Assembly: GCA_016763895.1 (NCBI GenBank) | Contig: JAESSV010000042.1 | Location: 1 to 8,699, forward strand | Origin: Magnetovibrio sp. | Lineage (GTDB): Bacteria; Pseudomonadota; Alphaproteobacteria; Rhodospirillales; Magnetovibrionaceae | Reading direction: 5' to 3' | DNA: 8,699 nucleotides | Shown here: positions 1-6,822 of the stretch, one piece after another | How the letters are laid out: the number at the start of each line of letters is the position of its first letter | How positions within the stretch are numbered: the first letter of the stretch is position 1 | The notes under the pieces: model-generated | What the model was told of the DNA's origin: nothing | Databases searched by the model: none | The model's input: only the letters and a program-made list of their open reading frames with translations | Position numbers and translations under genes: made by a program

Positions 1-1
1 A

Positions 2-1621
2 ACATCGGCTATGCGCTGGGTCCAGGGCTGCTTTGACGATTGGAACGAGAAGGGAAAGGCCGAAGACAAAATCACCGTCCACACGGTGTGGTTTGCCCCG
101 TGGAAGTATCAAAACCGTGAAGACGTGTGGCGGGGGCTGATTGCCGAGGTGATGATTGCTTGTATGGAACAAACGGACGATGTCGGTTTTCTTGAAGAAG
201 CAAAAGACTTAAGCGTTTATCTTGGTAAATCATTAGGGGCGGTTATTTCAAGCCTTAAAATCAAAGTCAAAGGCACAACCATTGACGGAGACAAGCTCAC
301 CAAAGCCCTTGCTTCTGAGACTGAAAAATACCTATGCCCCGAAGCGGCCTACCTAGACATCTTCGAAACCACCTTTAAGACGTGGGTGCATAAATGCCTT
401 GGTGAAAACCAGCGTATGGTGGTGTTCATCGATGATTTAGATCGCTGTTTAGCCGACATCGCGCTGCAAGTTTTGGAAGCCCTAAAACTGTACTTAGACA
501 TCGAAGGCCTTGCCTTTGTGGTGGGTGTGGACCCGGACGTCATCAACGATCAAGTGGGCAAACGTTATAAAGATTTGGGCCTCAAAAAAGCCAAAGGCCA
601 ACAATATCTGGCCAAAATGTTTCAAATGGAAATTACCTTGAGCCCCAACGAAGGCCAAATCAAAGATTTCCAAGCGGAATTATTAGATGAAAATGATGTG
701 TGGAATGAAGTTAAATCCGCTGAGCAAAAGATCCTGAGTAAGGTTATTTCCAACCTCGCACAAGGATCGCCCCGCGAAACCAAGCGTTTGGTCAATTCTG
801 CCCTCATTCATGGGGCCGGAGTCAAAATGTCTGTCCTTGCCCACGACGAAAATAAAGATGCGCCAACCACGGCTCAAGGCATCCAGGTCTTTCTCATCCG
901 CCAAGTGTTAGAACGGCATTTTCCCGCACGCAAAACCATCACCGCGCGCGATGAAGGAACGAAATTTTTTCGGCTTTGGCACGACCACTCCCTCGAAGGT
1001 AAAGGTGGAACGTTAGCAAATGAGTTTTTGATAAAATTACGTAACGTAGCGACGACGGAACACGGCATTCCCACGGATGGGTCTATACAAAATAGAAAAG
1101 AATTTTCGGAAATTGCAAACAACACAGCTGAAATTATCAACCGTTTCCCACACCTTTTTGAATTGCTGGGCGACACGAACCTCGCCGCGCTGATAAAAAT
1201 TCAATACCCTGCGCATGGTGAAGAACTTGGTCAAGAAACGGATAAGGATGAACGCCTTGTGCATGAAGCGATCGCAAAGAACCTTGATAAAACGATTAGC
1301 CAATTGACGTATGAAGATTTTCAGGATTTTAATGATCTGGATTTATTAGATTTAAATATCTCTTCTCTTGAGCCTGTAAAAAAACTTGTAAATCTTAAAC
1401 ACCTGAGAATTGCAGGCACGCAAGTAACTGACCTTACCCCCTTAAAAAACATACCAAATCTAAAAAACTTAGACATCAGGGATACAGAGATACGAGATTT
1501 AAGGCCATTGCATCACCTAGAAGGCCTTAGGAAGCTTTGGATAAGCCCTGACCAAGTATCACGTCGAGAATGTATCGTTTTAGAAAAGTTTCTCCCAAAC
1601 CTAAAAATTCGCGAAGCCTAA
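2..1621 (+). CDS. KAP-family P-loop NTPase with C-terminal leucine-rich repeats (5' end outside window)
   Basis: The reading frame is open to the window edge; the first codons read T-S-A-M-R, matching the end of a GKTS Walker A loop, so the true start lies upstream. Residues are counted from the internal ATG at 11. KAP signatures follow in order: VWFAPWKYQ (26-34), the Walker B segment VVFIDDLDRC (137-146), FVVGVDPDVI (169-178), FQMEITLSP (204-212) and GSPRETKRLVN (252-262). Many KAP NTPases carry membrane helices between Walker A and B; here that interval has only a weak hydrophobic stretch near 70-85, so the protein is probably soluble. Residues 445-531 form about three to four leucine-rich repeats with a 22-residue period (NLKHL, NLKNL, GLRKL). 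Known KAP proteins include PifA, which excludes phage T7; a defence or signalling role here is inference. The gene converges on the RND gene and overlaps it by 4 bases. Family assignment is firm, function is not. Confidence 0.88.
   Translation, partial: TSAMRWVQGCFDDWNEKGKAEDKITVHTVWFAPWKYQNREDVWRGLIAEVMIACMEQTDDVGFLEEAKDLSVYLGKSLGAVISSLKIKVKGTTIDGDKLTKALASETEKYLCPEAAYLDIFETTFKTWVHKCLGENQRMVVFIDDLDRCLADIALQVLEALKLYLDIEGLAFVVGVDPDVINDQVGKRYKDLGLKKAKGQQYLAKMFQMEITLSPNEGQIKDFQAELLDENDVWNEVKSAEQKILSKVISNLAQGSPRETKRLVNSALIHGAGVKMSVLAHDENKDAPTTAQGIQVFLIRQVLERHFPARKTITARDEGTKFFRLWHDHSLEGKGGTLANEFLIKLRNVATTEHGIPTDGSIQNRKEFSEIANNTAEIINRFPHLFELLGDTNLAALIKIQYPAHGEELGQETDKDERLVHEAIAKNLDKTISQLTYEDFQDFNDLDLLDLNISSLEPVKKLVNLKHLRIAGTQVTDLTPLKNIPNLKNLDIRDTEIRDLRPLHHLEGLRKLWISPDQVSRRECIVLEKFLPNLKIREA
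1320..1606 (+). other. Leucine-rich-repeat module in low-GC DNA
   Basis: This 3' segment of the KAP gene encodes repeats of the internalin-like 22-residue type, each with an LxxLxL strand followed by a TxxxDLxPL turn (for example TQVTDLTPL, then TEIRDLRPL). A hand count gives 89 G+C in the 240 bases from 1321 to 1560, about 37%, against 57% in the first 60 bases of the window and 50% around the Walker B codons. The shift suggests that the sensor end has a different history or constraint from the NTPase core, although the repeated Leu, Lys, Asn and Ile codons also lower GC. Confidence 0.7.
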
Positions 1622-4600
1622 CCCCGCCCCTTCCACCAAGCCCCAACATTCGCCCTGACCATCAAGGCCGACGGTGTCACGACCAACGTTAAGATGGTGG
1701 CGAAGCCTAGGCCGAAGACGATGGATATGGACAGTTGCACCCACATCATGTTGGCGGGGGCGCCGACGACGATGGTCCGGTCGATGAAATCAATGCCGAC
1801 GTTCATGGCCATGGGCAACAAGCCCAGCATGGTGGTGATGGTGGTCAGCAACACCGGGCGCAAACGTTGGGCGCCGGTGTGCATGATGGCTTCGCGGATA
1901 TCGTCGGTGTCTTGGCGTAAACGATCAAAGGTATCGATCAACACGATGTTGTTGTTGACCACGATGCCCGCCAAAGCGATCACGCCGATGCCGCCCATGA
2001 CAATGCCAAACGGTTGGCCGGTCAACAACAATCCGATAAAGACGCCCAACGTCGACATGATCACGCTGGACAAAATCAAGAACGCTGAATAGAAACTGTT
2101 GAATTGCGTCACCAAAATGATGGCAATCAAAAACAACGCCACAAGAAAGGCTTTGGACAGAAAGGCCTTGGCCTTGGCTTGTTCTTCGTCTTCCCCTTTA
2201 AACCGAATGGAAATGCGTGGATCGATGTCAGCCGCAGAAATCAAGGCCTGAATTTCTTTGACTTTTTGATCGGCCAGAACACCTTTTTTAACGTCGGCTT
2301 TGATCAGCACCACCCGTCTTGAATCCGTGCGGCTGATGGTGCCGACTTTGGGTTGAGCGCGTTTTTTCACAAAGTTGGTGATGGGCACCAGACCGACGTT
2401 GGTCTTCACCCGGATGCCATCCAATTGTTGCAAGTTTCGATAGGCCGCGGGAAAGCGCGCGCGGATGTCGATTTCTTCGTCAATGTCTTGGGGGCGATAG
2501 GTGCTGAGCTTAATGCCCGATGTGGCCAACCGAATGGTTTGTCCCACGGATGATATGTTGGCCCCGAACTTTGCGGCTTGGGCGCGGTCCACATCAAACA
2601 CCCAGTCAATGCCGGGCAACGGCAAGGTATCTTCAACATCAATAAGGCCGCTTATATGGGTCAGGGCTTGTCTGAGTTTTTGCGCCGCGGGCACCAACAA
2701 TTTAGGGAACCCTGACGAGAGTTCGATTTGCACCGCTTTGCCCACAGGCGGGCCGCCTTTTTTCTTAACAGCATTGATAACAAGGCCGGCGATGGGAGCC
2801 GTGCGGGCGCGAACTTTATCTAAAATAACGTCCACTTTGGGGCGGGTGCGCCAGTCTTTAAATTCCAGAAAAACCGTGCCGATGACGTCTTCTGCGGCTT
2901 CTCCTCTGGGGCTTGATGTGGTGCGGGTGTACACCATATCAATGCCTTCAACTTTGCGGGCTTCGGTTTCGACTTCGCGCATCAAAGCGTCTCGTTCCCA
3001 TATGGACATGTTGCCCCGGGCATGGACTTGTAATTGGGCCACGGAAGGTTCGGAATTTGGGAAAAATTCGATGCCGTTGCCGAACTTTACATACACAAAT
3101 AACACCACGGCCAAAGCCACAACGGAACCGGCTAAAATGGTTGCAGGGCGATTAAGGGCTTTGTCCAATATGCTTAAGTAAGCTTGTGTTATCGCCGAAT
3201 GTTTGCCATCACCTTGATCCCCAAACCCCGCAACGGGCTTGCCAAAATAAGCGCCCAGGGTGGGGATGAAAATCATCGCCATCAACAACGATGCGGAAAG
3301 TGTCGCAATCAAAGTGATGGGCAGATATTTCATAAATTCACCCACCACGCCGGGCCAAAACAGCAACGGTAAAAAAGCAGCCAAGGTGGTTAAGGTTGAG
3401 GCCACAATGGGGGGTGCCATCCGTTTTGCCGCAAGGGAATATGCCGGTTTTCTGGCCATGCCTTCGGTCATTTTTCGATCCGCAAATTCGGTAACAACGA
3501 TCACGCCGTCAACCAACATTCCAACCGCCAAAACAAGGCCAAACAGAACCACAATATTCATGGTGAGCCCCATCAGGTGCAACACCAAAACCCCCGTTAA
3601 AAAGGATCCCGGGATAGCCACGCCAACCAAAGTCGCCGAACGCCAGCCAAGCGCCGCCACGACCACGATCATCACCAATAAAACGGCGCTGATGACGCTG
3701 TTTTCCAAGGTCGATAAACGTTCGATGATGACCTTGGATTTATCTTGAGCATAGGCGATGTGGATCACGTCCCGAACCGCTTGGGGCCATCCGGCTTGAT
3801 CACGTTGGACGGCTTTTTTAATCAATTCAACCGTGGAAATTAGATTTTCGCCGGTGCGTTTTGAAACTTCCAACGTCACCGCAGGATTGCCGTCGATGCG
3901 GGCAAAGCTTCTGGGGTCGATAAAGCTGCGCCGGACTTCTCCGATATCGCTGAGAACAATCACCGCGTCGCCTTGAACCGCAATGGGCAATTGCATGATT
4001 TCGTCGATGGAATTAATCAAGCCGGGGACTTTAAGGGTAAAACTGCCGCGTCCTGTGTCTTGTTTTCCTGCCGCCACCAAACGATTTGAATTGCGCACAT
4101 TTGCAATGGCTTGGGCCGGGCTTAGGCCATAGCTTTCGACCTTCACCGGGTCGATCAAGATTTCCACCATTTCATTCCGTGTCCCGGTCAAGGTCGCTTT
4201 TAAGACCGGATTTAAGCCTTCGATTCGATCTTTTAAATCAAGACCCAATCGCAACAAGGCCCGTTCGGGAACCGGTCCCGACAAGGTCACAACAACGATG
4301 GGGAATTTTGAAAAGTTGATCTCTTCTATCACGGGGCTATCGCTGTTTTCGGGCAAGTTTGGCTTTGCGATGTCGACTTGGTCGCGGACATTGGTCATGG
4401 CCTTGTCGACGTCAAACCCGGCTTCGAATTGCAAGACAACATTGGCCCCGCCTTCATAGCCCTTGGCGCGCATTTCTTTCAGACCTTCGACGGATCTGAG
4501 TTCTTGTTCCAAGGGGCGGATCAGCAAATTTTCAGTGTCTTCAGGCGAAATGCCTTCATGCATCACCCGCACGATGATCATGGGGATATTGATGTCGGGT

Positions 4601-4713
4601 TCGGCTTCTTTGGGGATTTCCACGTACGCGACGGTGCCCGCGATCAACAGCAATACCAGCGTGGATAATGTGGTTCTGGCCTTGGCAAAGGCTAAATCAA
4701 TAACAGCTTTCAT
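1618..4713 (-). CDS. RND-family efflux transporter permease subunit (AcrB/HAE1-like)
   Basis: This full-length inner-membrane pump of 1031 residues is the usual size for the family. It is expected to exchange protons for drugs or other hydrophobic compounds, taking substrate from the periplasm or outer leaflet and passing it to an adaptor and outer-membrane channel. The layout is classical: TM1 near 12-31 and a first periplasmic loop (32-333), TM2-6 (335-490), TM7 (523-543), a second loop (545-850) and TM8-12 (850-1018). Family motifs include GxSPEDxE (54-61), the TM4 segment GMLVDGVIVVTEF (398-410), FFPNSEP (550-556) and TTITTMLGLLPM (957-968). In TM4, Asp402 matches AcrB Asp407, but the next residue is Gly403 where AcrB has Asp408. 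In TM10 the sequence GIVVNNNIVLID (916-927) has Asn where AcrB has Lys940. The ATG at 4713 lies 4 bases after the adaptor stop, so the two are probably translationally coupled. The TAG stop overlaps the KAP stop. Substrate unknown. Confidence 0.95.
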   Translation of the reverse strand: MKAVIDLAFAKARTTLSTLVLLLIAGTVAYVEIPKEAEPDINIPMIIVRVMHEGISPEDTENLLIRPLEQELRSVEGLKEMRAKGYEGGANVVLQFEAGFDVDKAMTNVRDQVDIAKPNLPENSDSPVIEEINFSKFPIVVVTLSGPVPERALLRLGLDLKDRIEGLNPVLKATLTGTRNEMVEILIDPVKVESYGLSPAQAIANVRNSNRLVAAGKQDTGRGSFTLKVPGLINSIDEIMQLPIAVQGDAVIVLSDIGEVRRSFIDPRSFARIDGNPAVTLEVSKRTGENLISTVELIKKAVQRDQAGWPQAVRDVIHIAYAQDKSKVIIERLSTLENSVISAVLLVMIVVVAALGWRSATLVGVAIPGSFLTGVLVLHLMGLTMNIVVLFGLVLAVGMLVDGVIVVTEFADRKMTEGMARKPAYSLAAKRMAPPIVASTLTTLAAFLPLLFWPGVVGEFMKYLPITLIATLSASLLMAMIFIPTLGAYFGKPVAGFGDQGDGKHSAITQAYLSILDKALNRPATILAGSVVALAVVLFVYVKFGNGIEFFPNSEPSVAQLQVHARGNMSIWERDALMREVETEARKVEGIDMVYTRTTSSPRGEAAEDVIGTVFLEFKDWRTRPKVDVILDKVRARTAPIAGLVINAVKKKGGPPVGKAVQIELSSGFPKLLVPAAQKLRQALTHISGLIDVEDTLPLPGIDWVFDVDRAQAAKFGANISSVGQTIRLATSGIKLSTYRPQDIDEEIDIRARFPAAYRNLQQLDGIRVKTNVGLVPITNFVKKRAQPKVGTISRTDSRRVVLIKADVKKGVLADQKVKEIQALISAADIDPRISIRFKGEDEEQAKAKAFLSKAFLVALFLIAIILVTQFNSFYSAFLILSSVIMSTLGVFIGLLLTGQPFGIVMGGIGVIALAGIVVNNNIVLIDTFDRLRQDTDDIREAIMHTGAQRLRPVLLTTITTMLGLLPMAMNVGIDFIDRTIVVGAPANMMWVQLSISIVFGLGFATILTLVVTPSALMVRANVGAWWKGRG

Positions 4714-4717
4714 GGCC

Positions 4718-5605
4718 TCAGCCCCCGGACTTTGGTGCGGGAATCATCGTGTCTAACGTGCCCTCAATGACGTCCACCTTTTGCCCAACTCTGACAAATT
4801 CTTGTCCCACGGAAATGATGCGAATTTTAGCAGGTAAGCCCGCAAGCCACATGCCGTCTTGGGCATCCGCAACCACTTGGACACGGTGGAATTGGATAAT
4901 GTTATTTTCATCAACGGTTTTCACGCCCACTTTTCCATCCCCGTCCAAAGTCAACAGAGCCGGGGAAATTCGATGCGCAAAAACAGTTTTCATGGGCAAC
5001 TTGATTTCCGCAGTGATGCCTTCGCGAACCGAGCCATCGATAATATTCAAGGACACCTCGACCGGAAAGGTTCGGGTTAAGGCATGTGATGCACTGCCGA
5101 CGAACGTCACTTCGCCACTATATTCACGGCCATTGGGCAAGCGAACGGTAGATGTCTTTCCAAGCGCTATACCGGAAATGTCGCGTTCGGCCACCTGGCC
5201 CAAGGCGACCATAACGGACAAGTCGACGATCCGCCCAACAATGGCCCCTTTTTTGTCGAAATAATCGCCCGCCTTGATGGGCAAGCTATTCAAAATTCCC
5301 GCCATCGGAGCCTTTACAGTGGTGTTGTCTAAATTGCGTTTCATGCGCACAACCTGAGCCCGCACGGCGGCAAGATCTGCTTTTGCCGTGGCCACGGACA
5401 ATCGAGAACTATAGCCGCCCTTGCGCAGCTTACGAGCCGCTTCATAGGCGATTTTTCGTTGTTTCATGCGCGCGACACTTTCCGCCAAAAGACCCTTTCG
5501 GTCTTCGGGGTCAATGTGCAAAATCACGTCACCGGCCTTGACCACGTCACCTTTCGAGGCAACCACGTCCACGACATGTCCCAAAACTTGGGCTCGCACG
5601 GTCAC
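4718..5605 (-). CDS. C-terminal fragment of the RND periplasmic adaptor (lipoyl, hairpin, barrel domains)
   Basis: The open frame of 295 codons could begin at a GTG at 5605, three bases beyond the upstream TAA. It contains the first lipoyl half (5-38, with SKGDVVKAGDVI), a short alpha-hairpin (about 36-92), the second lipoyl half (93-120, VKAPMAGILNSLPIKAGD), a beta-barrel (about 130-205) and a membrane-proximal domain (about 215-282). These are the parts that bridge an RND pump to an outer-membrane channel. From this start it has no signal peptide or anchor, so it would stay in the cytoplasm. I see no clear Shine-Dalgarno sequence before the GTG, so expression would depend on reinitiation after the TAA or on readthrough. 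The TGA stop is 4 bases before the RND start. Confidence 0.75.
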   Translation of the reverse strand: MTVRAQVLGHVVDVVASKGDVVKAGDVILHIDPEDRKGLLAESVARMKQRKIAYEAARKLRKGGYSSRLSVATAKADLAAVRAQVVRMKRNLDNTTVKAPMAGILNSLPIKAGDYFDKKGAIVGRIVDLSVMVALGQVAERDISGIALGKTSTVRLPNGREYSGEVTFVGSASHALTRTFPVEVSLNIIDGSVREGITAEIKLPMKTVFAHRISPALLTLDGDGKVGVKTVDENNIIQFHRVQVVADAQDGMWLAGLPAKIRIISVGQEFVRVGQKVDVIEGTLDTMIPAPKSGG

Positions 5606-5608
5606 GGC

Positions 5609-5848
5609 TTAGTCCGCTTGAATACGACCCATGATTCGGATGGTTTGTGTGTGCAGTTGACCAACGGAAGTGGCCACACGTACTTTGGGTGTTTGTGGGG
5701 CAACAACCATGTTGGCCTCTGGCGCGCCACCTTCGGAATTTTTAAACACACCCGATGCCATCCACAAAACAGTCAAACATAAAATCACGATGGCCGTTTT
5801 GTGGGGACCTTGCAACGATTGCCACATTTTTTTGGGACCAATTGCCAT
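5609..5848 (-). CDS. N-terminal fragment of the RND adaptor (membrane anchor and first strand)
   Basis: This piece has 79 codons from an ATG two bases after the marR stop. A good ribosome site (AGAAGG, 7 bases upstream) supports the start. The protein has a short basic cytoplasmic head (MAIGPKK), one membrane segment at about 19-35 (AIVILCLTVLWMASGVF), a periplasmic linker, and the strand KVRVATSVGQLHTQTIRIMGRIQAD-type region (55-79) that normally belongs to the membrane-proximal domain. It ends at the TAA at 5609-5611, so alone it lacks the lipoyl, hairpin and barrel domains and should not work as an adaptor. Confidence 0.7.
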   Translation of the reverse strand: MAIGPKKMWQSLQGPHKTAIVILCLTVLWMASGVFKNSEGGAPEANMVVAPQTPKVRVATSVGQLHTQTIRIMGRIQAD

Positions 5849-5850
5849 AT

Positions 5851-6360
5851 CTAAACCTTCTTTTCTTCACACATATTCGAAATAATACGTTTGAGAAACC
5901 CACACAACTGAGTTTCTTCTTGTTCGTTAAATCCGTTCAAAGCCTGTGCCAAATTGGCCTCGGCTTCGGGGACAAGGTCGCGCCACAAAGACGACCCGTA
6001 TTGGGTTAAACGGACATGCACGATGCGGCGGTCTTTTTCATTGCGGTCGCGCAACACCAACCCGACCCGTTCCATCCGGTCAAGGGTCCGCGACAAGGTC
6101 GGCGTTTCGACCGCTACCCGTTCGGAAAGTTCTTTTTGGCTTAACCCATCATTTTCCCACAGCACCACCAAAACCGCCCATTGAGCCACCGTGACACCAT
6201 GGGCTTTCAAACGTTCGCCCAATGCGCGATGGGATAATTTTTGCGCATAGGCGATCAAATAGGTGGCCGCTGCCTCACGTTTTTCTTTGACCATGGCCGA
6301 AAATTCGGGGCTGGGTTGAGGAGGGACAAAATCTGGAATTAACTTGCTCATAAGTGACAC
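5851..6360 (-). CDS. MarR-family transcriptional regulator
   Basis: This is a winged-helix dimeric regulator of 169 residues, typical for the family. From the GTG start, the DNA-binding core spans about 57-120: GLSQKELSERVAVETPTLS gives helices 3 and 4, with TPTLSRTLDRM the recognition helix, and the wing is DRNEKDRRIVHVRLT with the DxRxxxVxLT signature. Flanking helices (22-50 and 122-162) form the dimer interface. As first gene of the efflux operon, 2 bases before the adaptor, it most likely represses the operon and is released by a pump substrate; that is inference from context. The start is uncertain: GTG at 6360 has an AAGG only 3 bases away, while ATG at 6351 (MSKLIPDF) has the same AAGG 12 bases away. 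With the predicted promoter start near 6369, the ATG seems slightly more likely. Confidence 0.92.
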   Translation of the reverse strand: MSLMSKLIPDFVPPQPSPEFSAMVKEKREAAATYLIAYAQKLSHRALGERLKAHGVTVAQWAVLVVLWENDGLSQKELSERVAVETPTLSRTLDRMERVGLVLRDRNEKDRRIVHVRLTQYGSSLWRDLVPEAEANLAQALNGFNEQEETQLCGFLKRIISNMCEEKKV

Positions 6361-6375
6361 TAGCCTTGCGGTAGA

Positions 6376-6404
6376 AAATAACCAGATAATAGTTTGTATG
6401 GCAA
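6376..6404 (-). promoter_or_regulatory. Candidate sigma70 promoter of the marR–efflux operon
   Basis: On the minus strand, a -35-like TTGCCA (complement of 6399-6404) and a -10-like TTATTT (complement of 6376-6381) are separated by 17 bases. Transcription would begin near 6369, giving a leader of about 10-18 bases before marR. An alternative -10, TATTAT (complement of 6386-6391), has no good -35 at the normal distance. The assignment is by eye. Confidence 0.4.
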
Positions 6405-6427
6405 TCGTTAGCTATGCAACCACTATT
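6388..6427. promoter_or_regulatory. Imperfect palindrome, candidate MarR operator
   Basis: The core at 6394-6419 is a 26-base imperfect inverted repeat (left arm TTGTATGGCAA, right arm TTAGCTATGCAA) in which 9 of 13 position pairs are complementary. Outer arms AATAGT (6388-6393) and ACTATT (6422-6427) extend it, with a 2-base offset. It covers the proposed -35 element of the marR promoter, where a MarR dimer would block transcription. Size and position fit MarR-family sites; binding itself is inferred. Confidence 0.45.
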
Positions 6428-6428
6428 T

Positions 6429-6761
6429 TTACTGGGGCTTTTGACCATCGGGCAAATAGATTCCCTTGGGGTCTTCAATTTCCAAAACCCAAACGTCCTC
6501 ATCAATGTCAAATTCACGCGCTATATAAGCATCACAGGGGCCTTCCCCGCCATCGGCCACCACCGTCCAAGCCCGGCCACCTTCATCTGTGTACCGTTTG
6601 GCCAGAACTTGGCAACCCTCTGCAAAACGGTTGACCTTAATCAAGATCTGGCCTGCATCGCCGTCGCCACGCTTAACCACCACGCAGGCCAACACATTTT
6701 GGTCACACAACCGCAACTGGGCCTGGACCCAAATTCCTGATTTTAATCGTGGTTCACCCAT
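6429..6761 (-). CDS. DUF1491 family protein
   Basis: This small protein of 110 residues opens with MGEPRLKSGIWVQAQLR and continues with VVVKRGDGDAGQILIKVNR (27-45), GGRAWTVV (61-68) and a tail DAYIAREFDIDEDVWVLEIED (77-97). This is the pattern I recognise for DUF1491, an alphaproteobacterial family of unknown function. There is no signal peptide or membrane segment, so it is probably cytoplasmic. The ATG at 6761 is chosen because the conserved family start (xxEPRLKS) begins exactly there and a GGAAAAGAG ribosome site precedes it. The open frame continues upstream to 6989, but that part is the antisense of the HIT gene. It runs divergently from the HIT gene and ends 68 bases before marR, whose promoter lies in the gap. 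No function is assigned. Confidence 0.85.
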   Translation of the reverse strand: MGEPRLKSGIWVQAQLRLCDQNVLACVVVKRGDGDAGQILIKVNRFAEGCQVLAKRYTDEGGRAWTVVADGGEGPCDAYIAREFDIDEDVWVLEIEDPKGIYLPDGQKPQ

Positions 6762-6822
6762 CAACTCTTTTCCTAAAGGGAATCTGGGCCCATACTGCGC
6801 GCAAATTGAAAAAGAGAAAAGC
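6762..6822. promoter_or_regulatory. Divergent intergenic region between DUF1491 and HIT genes
   Basis: These 61 bases must hold the 5' signals of both divergent genes unless transcription enters from further away. The only plus-strand promoter-like pair I see is weak: TTTTCC at 6768-6773 and CATACT at 6791-6796, 17 bases apart. For the minus strand nothing convincing stands out. A GGGCCC palindrome sits near 6787-6792. Both genes have purine-rich ribosome sites at the edges. Confidence 0.3.

Larger units (their letters stand above)
4718..5848 (-). pseudogene. RND periplasmic adaptor (membrane fusion protein) interrupted by an in-frame TAA
   Basis: Read through its one internal stop, this frame gives a continuous adaptor of about 376 codons, normal for the HlyD/AcrA-type family. 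The TAA on the minus strand occupies 5609-5611. It falls inside the conserved strand leading into the first lipoyl half (GRIQAD-stop-AVTVRAQV), where intact homologues have a sense codon, often Lys, Arg or Gln. One base change (AAA or CAA to TAA) would explain it. The frame is the same on both sides and no other stop occurs, so this is a point nonsense change and not a frameshift. It may be a recent pseudogene, a sequencing error, or a gene expressed by readthrough or reinitiation. The two pieces are described separately below. Confidence 0.8.

Noticed and set aside
1560..1640. Rho-independent terminator between the convergent genes
   Set aside because: I found no GC-rich hairpin followed by a T run on either strand.
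2501..3181. Plus-strand open frame of 226 codons
   Set aside because: It lies wholly antisense to the RND gene, with low-complexity Ser/Arg/Thr composition and no family pattern; the RND frame on the minus strand is unambiguous.
3260..3748. Plus-strand open frame of 162 codons
   Set aside because: It is the antisense shadow of RND membrane segments, with Thr/Asn/Ala-rich nonsense composition.
4749..5264. Plus-strand open frame of 171 codons
   Set aside because: It is antisense to the adaptor, whose lipoyl and barrel motifs are clear on the minus strand.
5609..5611. TAA recoded by an alternative genetic code
   Set aside because: TAA is used as an ordinary stop by the KAP and DUF1491 genes here, so a genome-wide reassignment is not supported.
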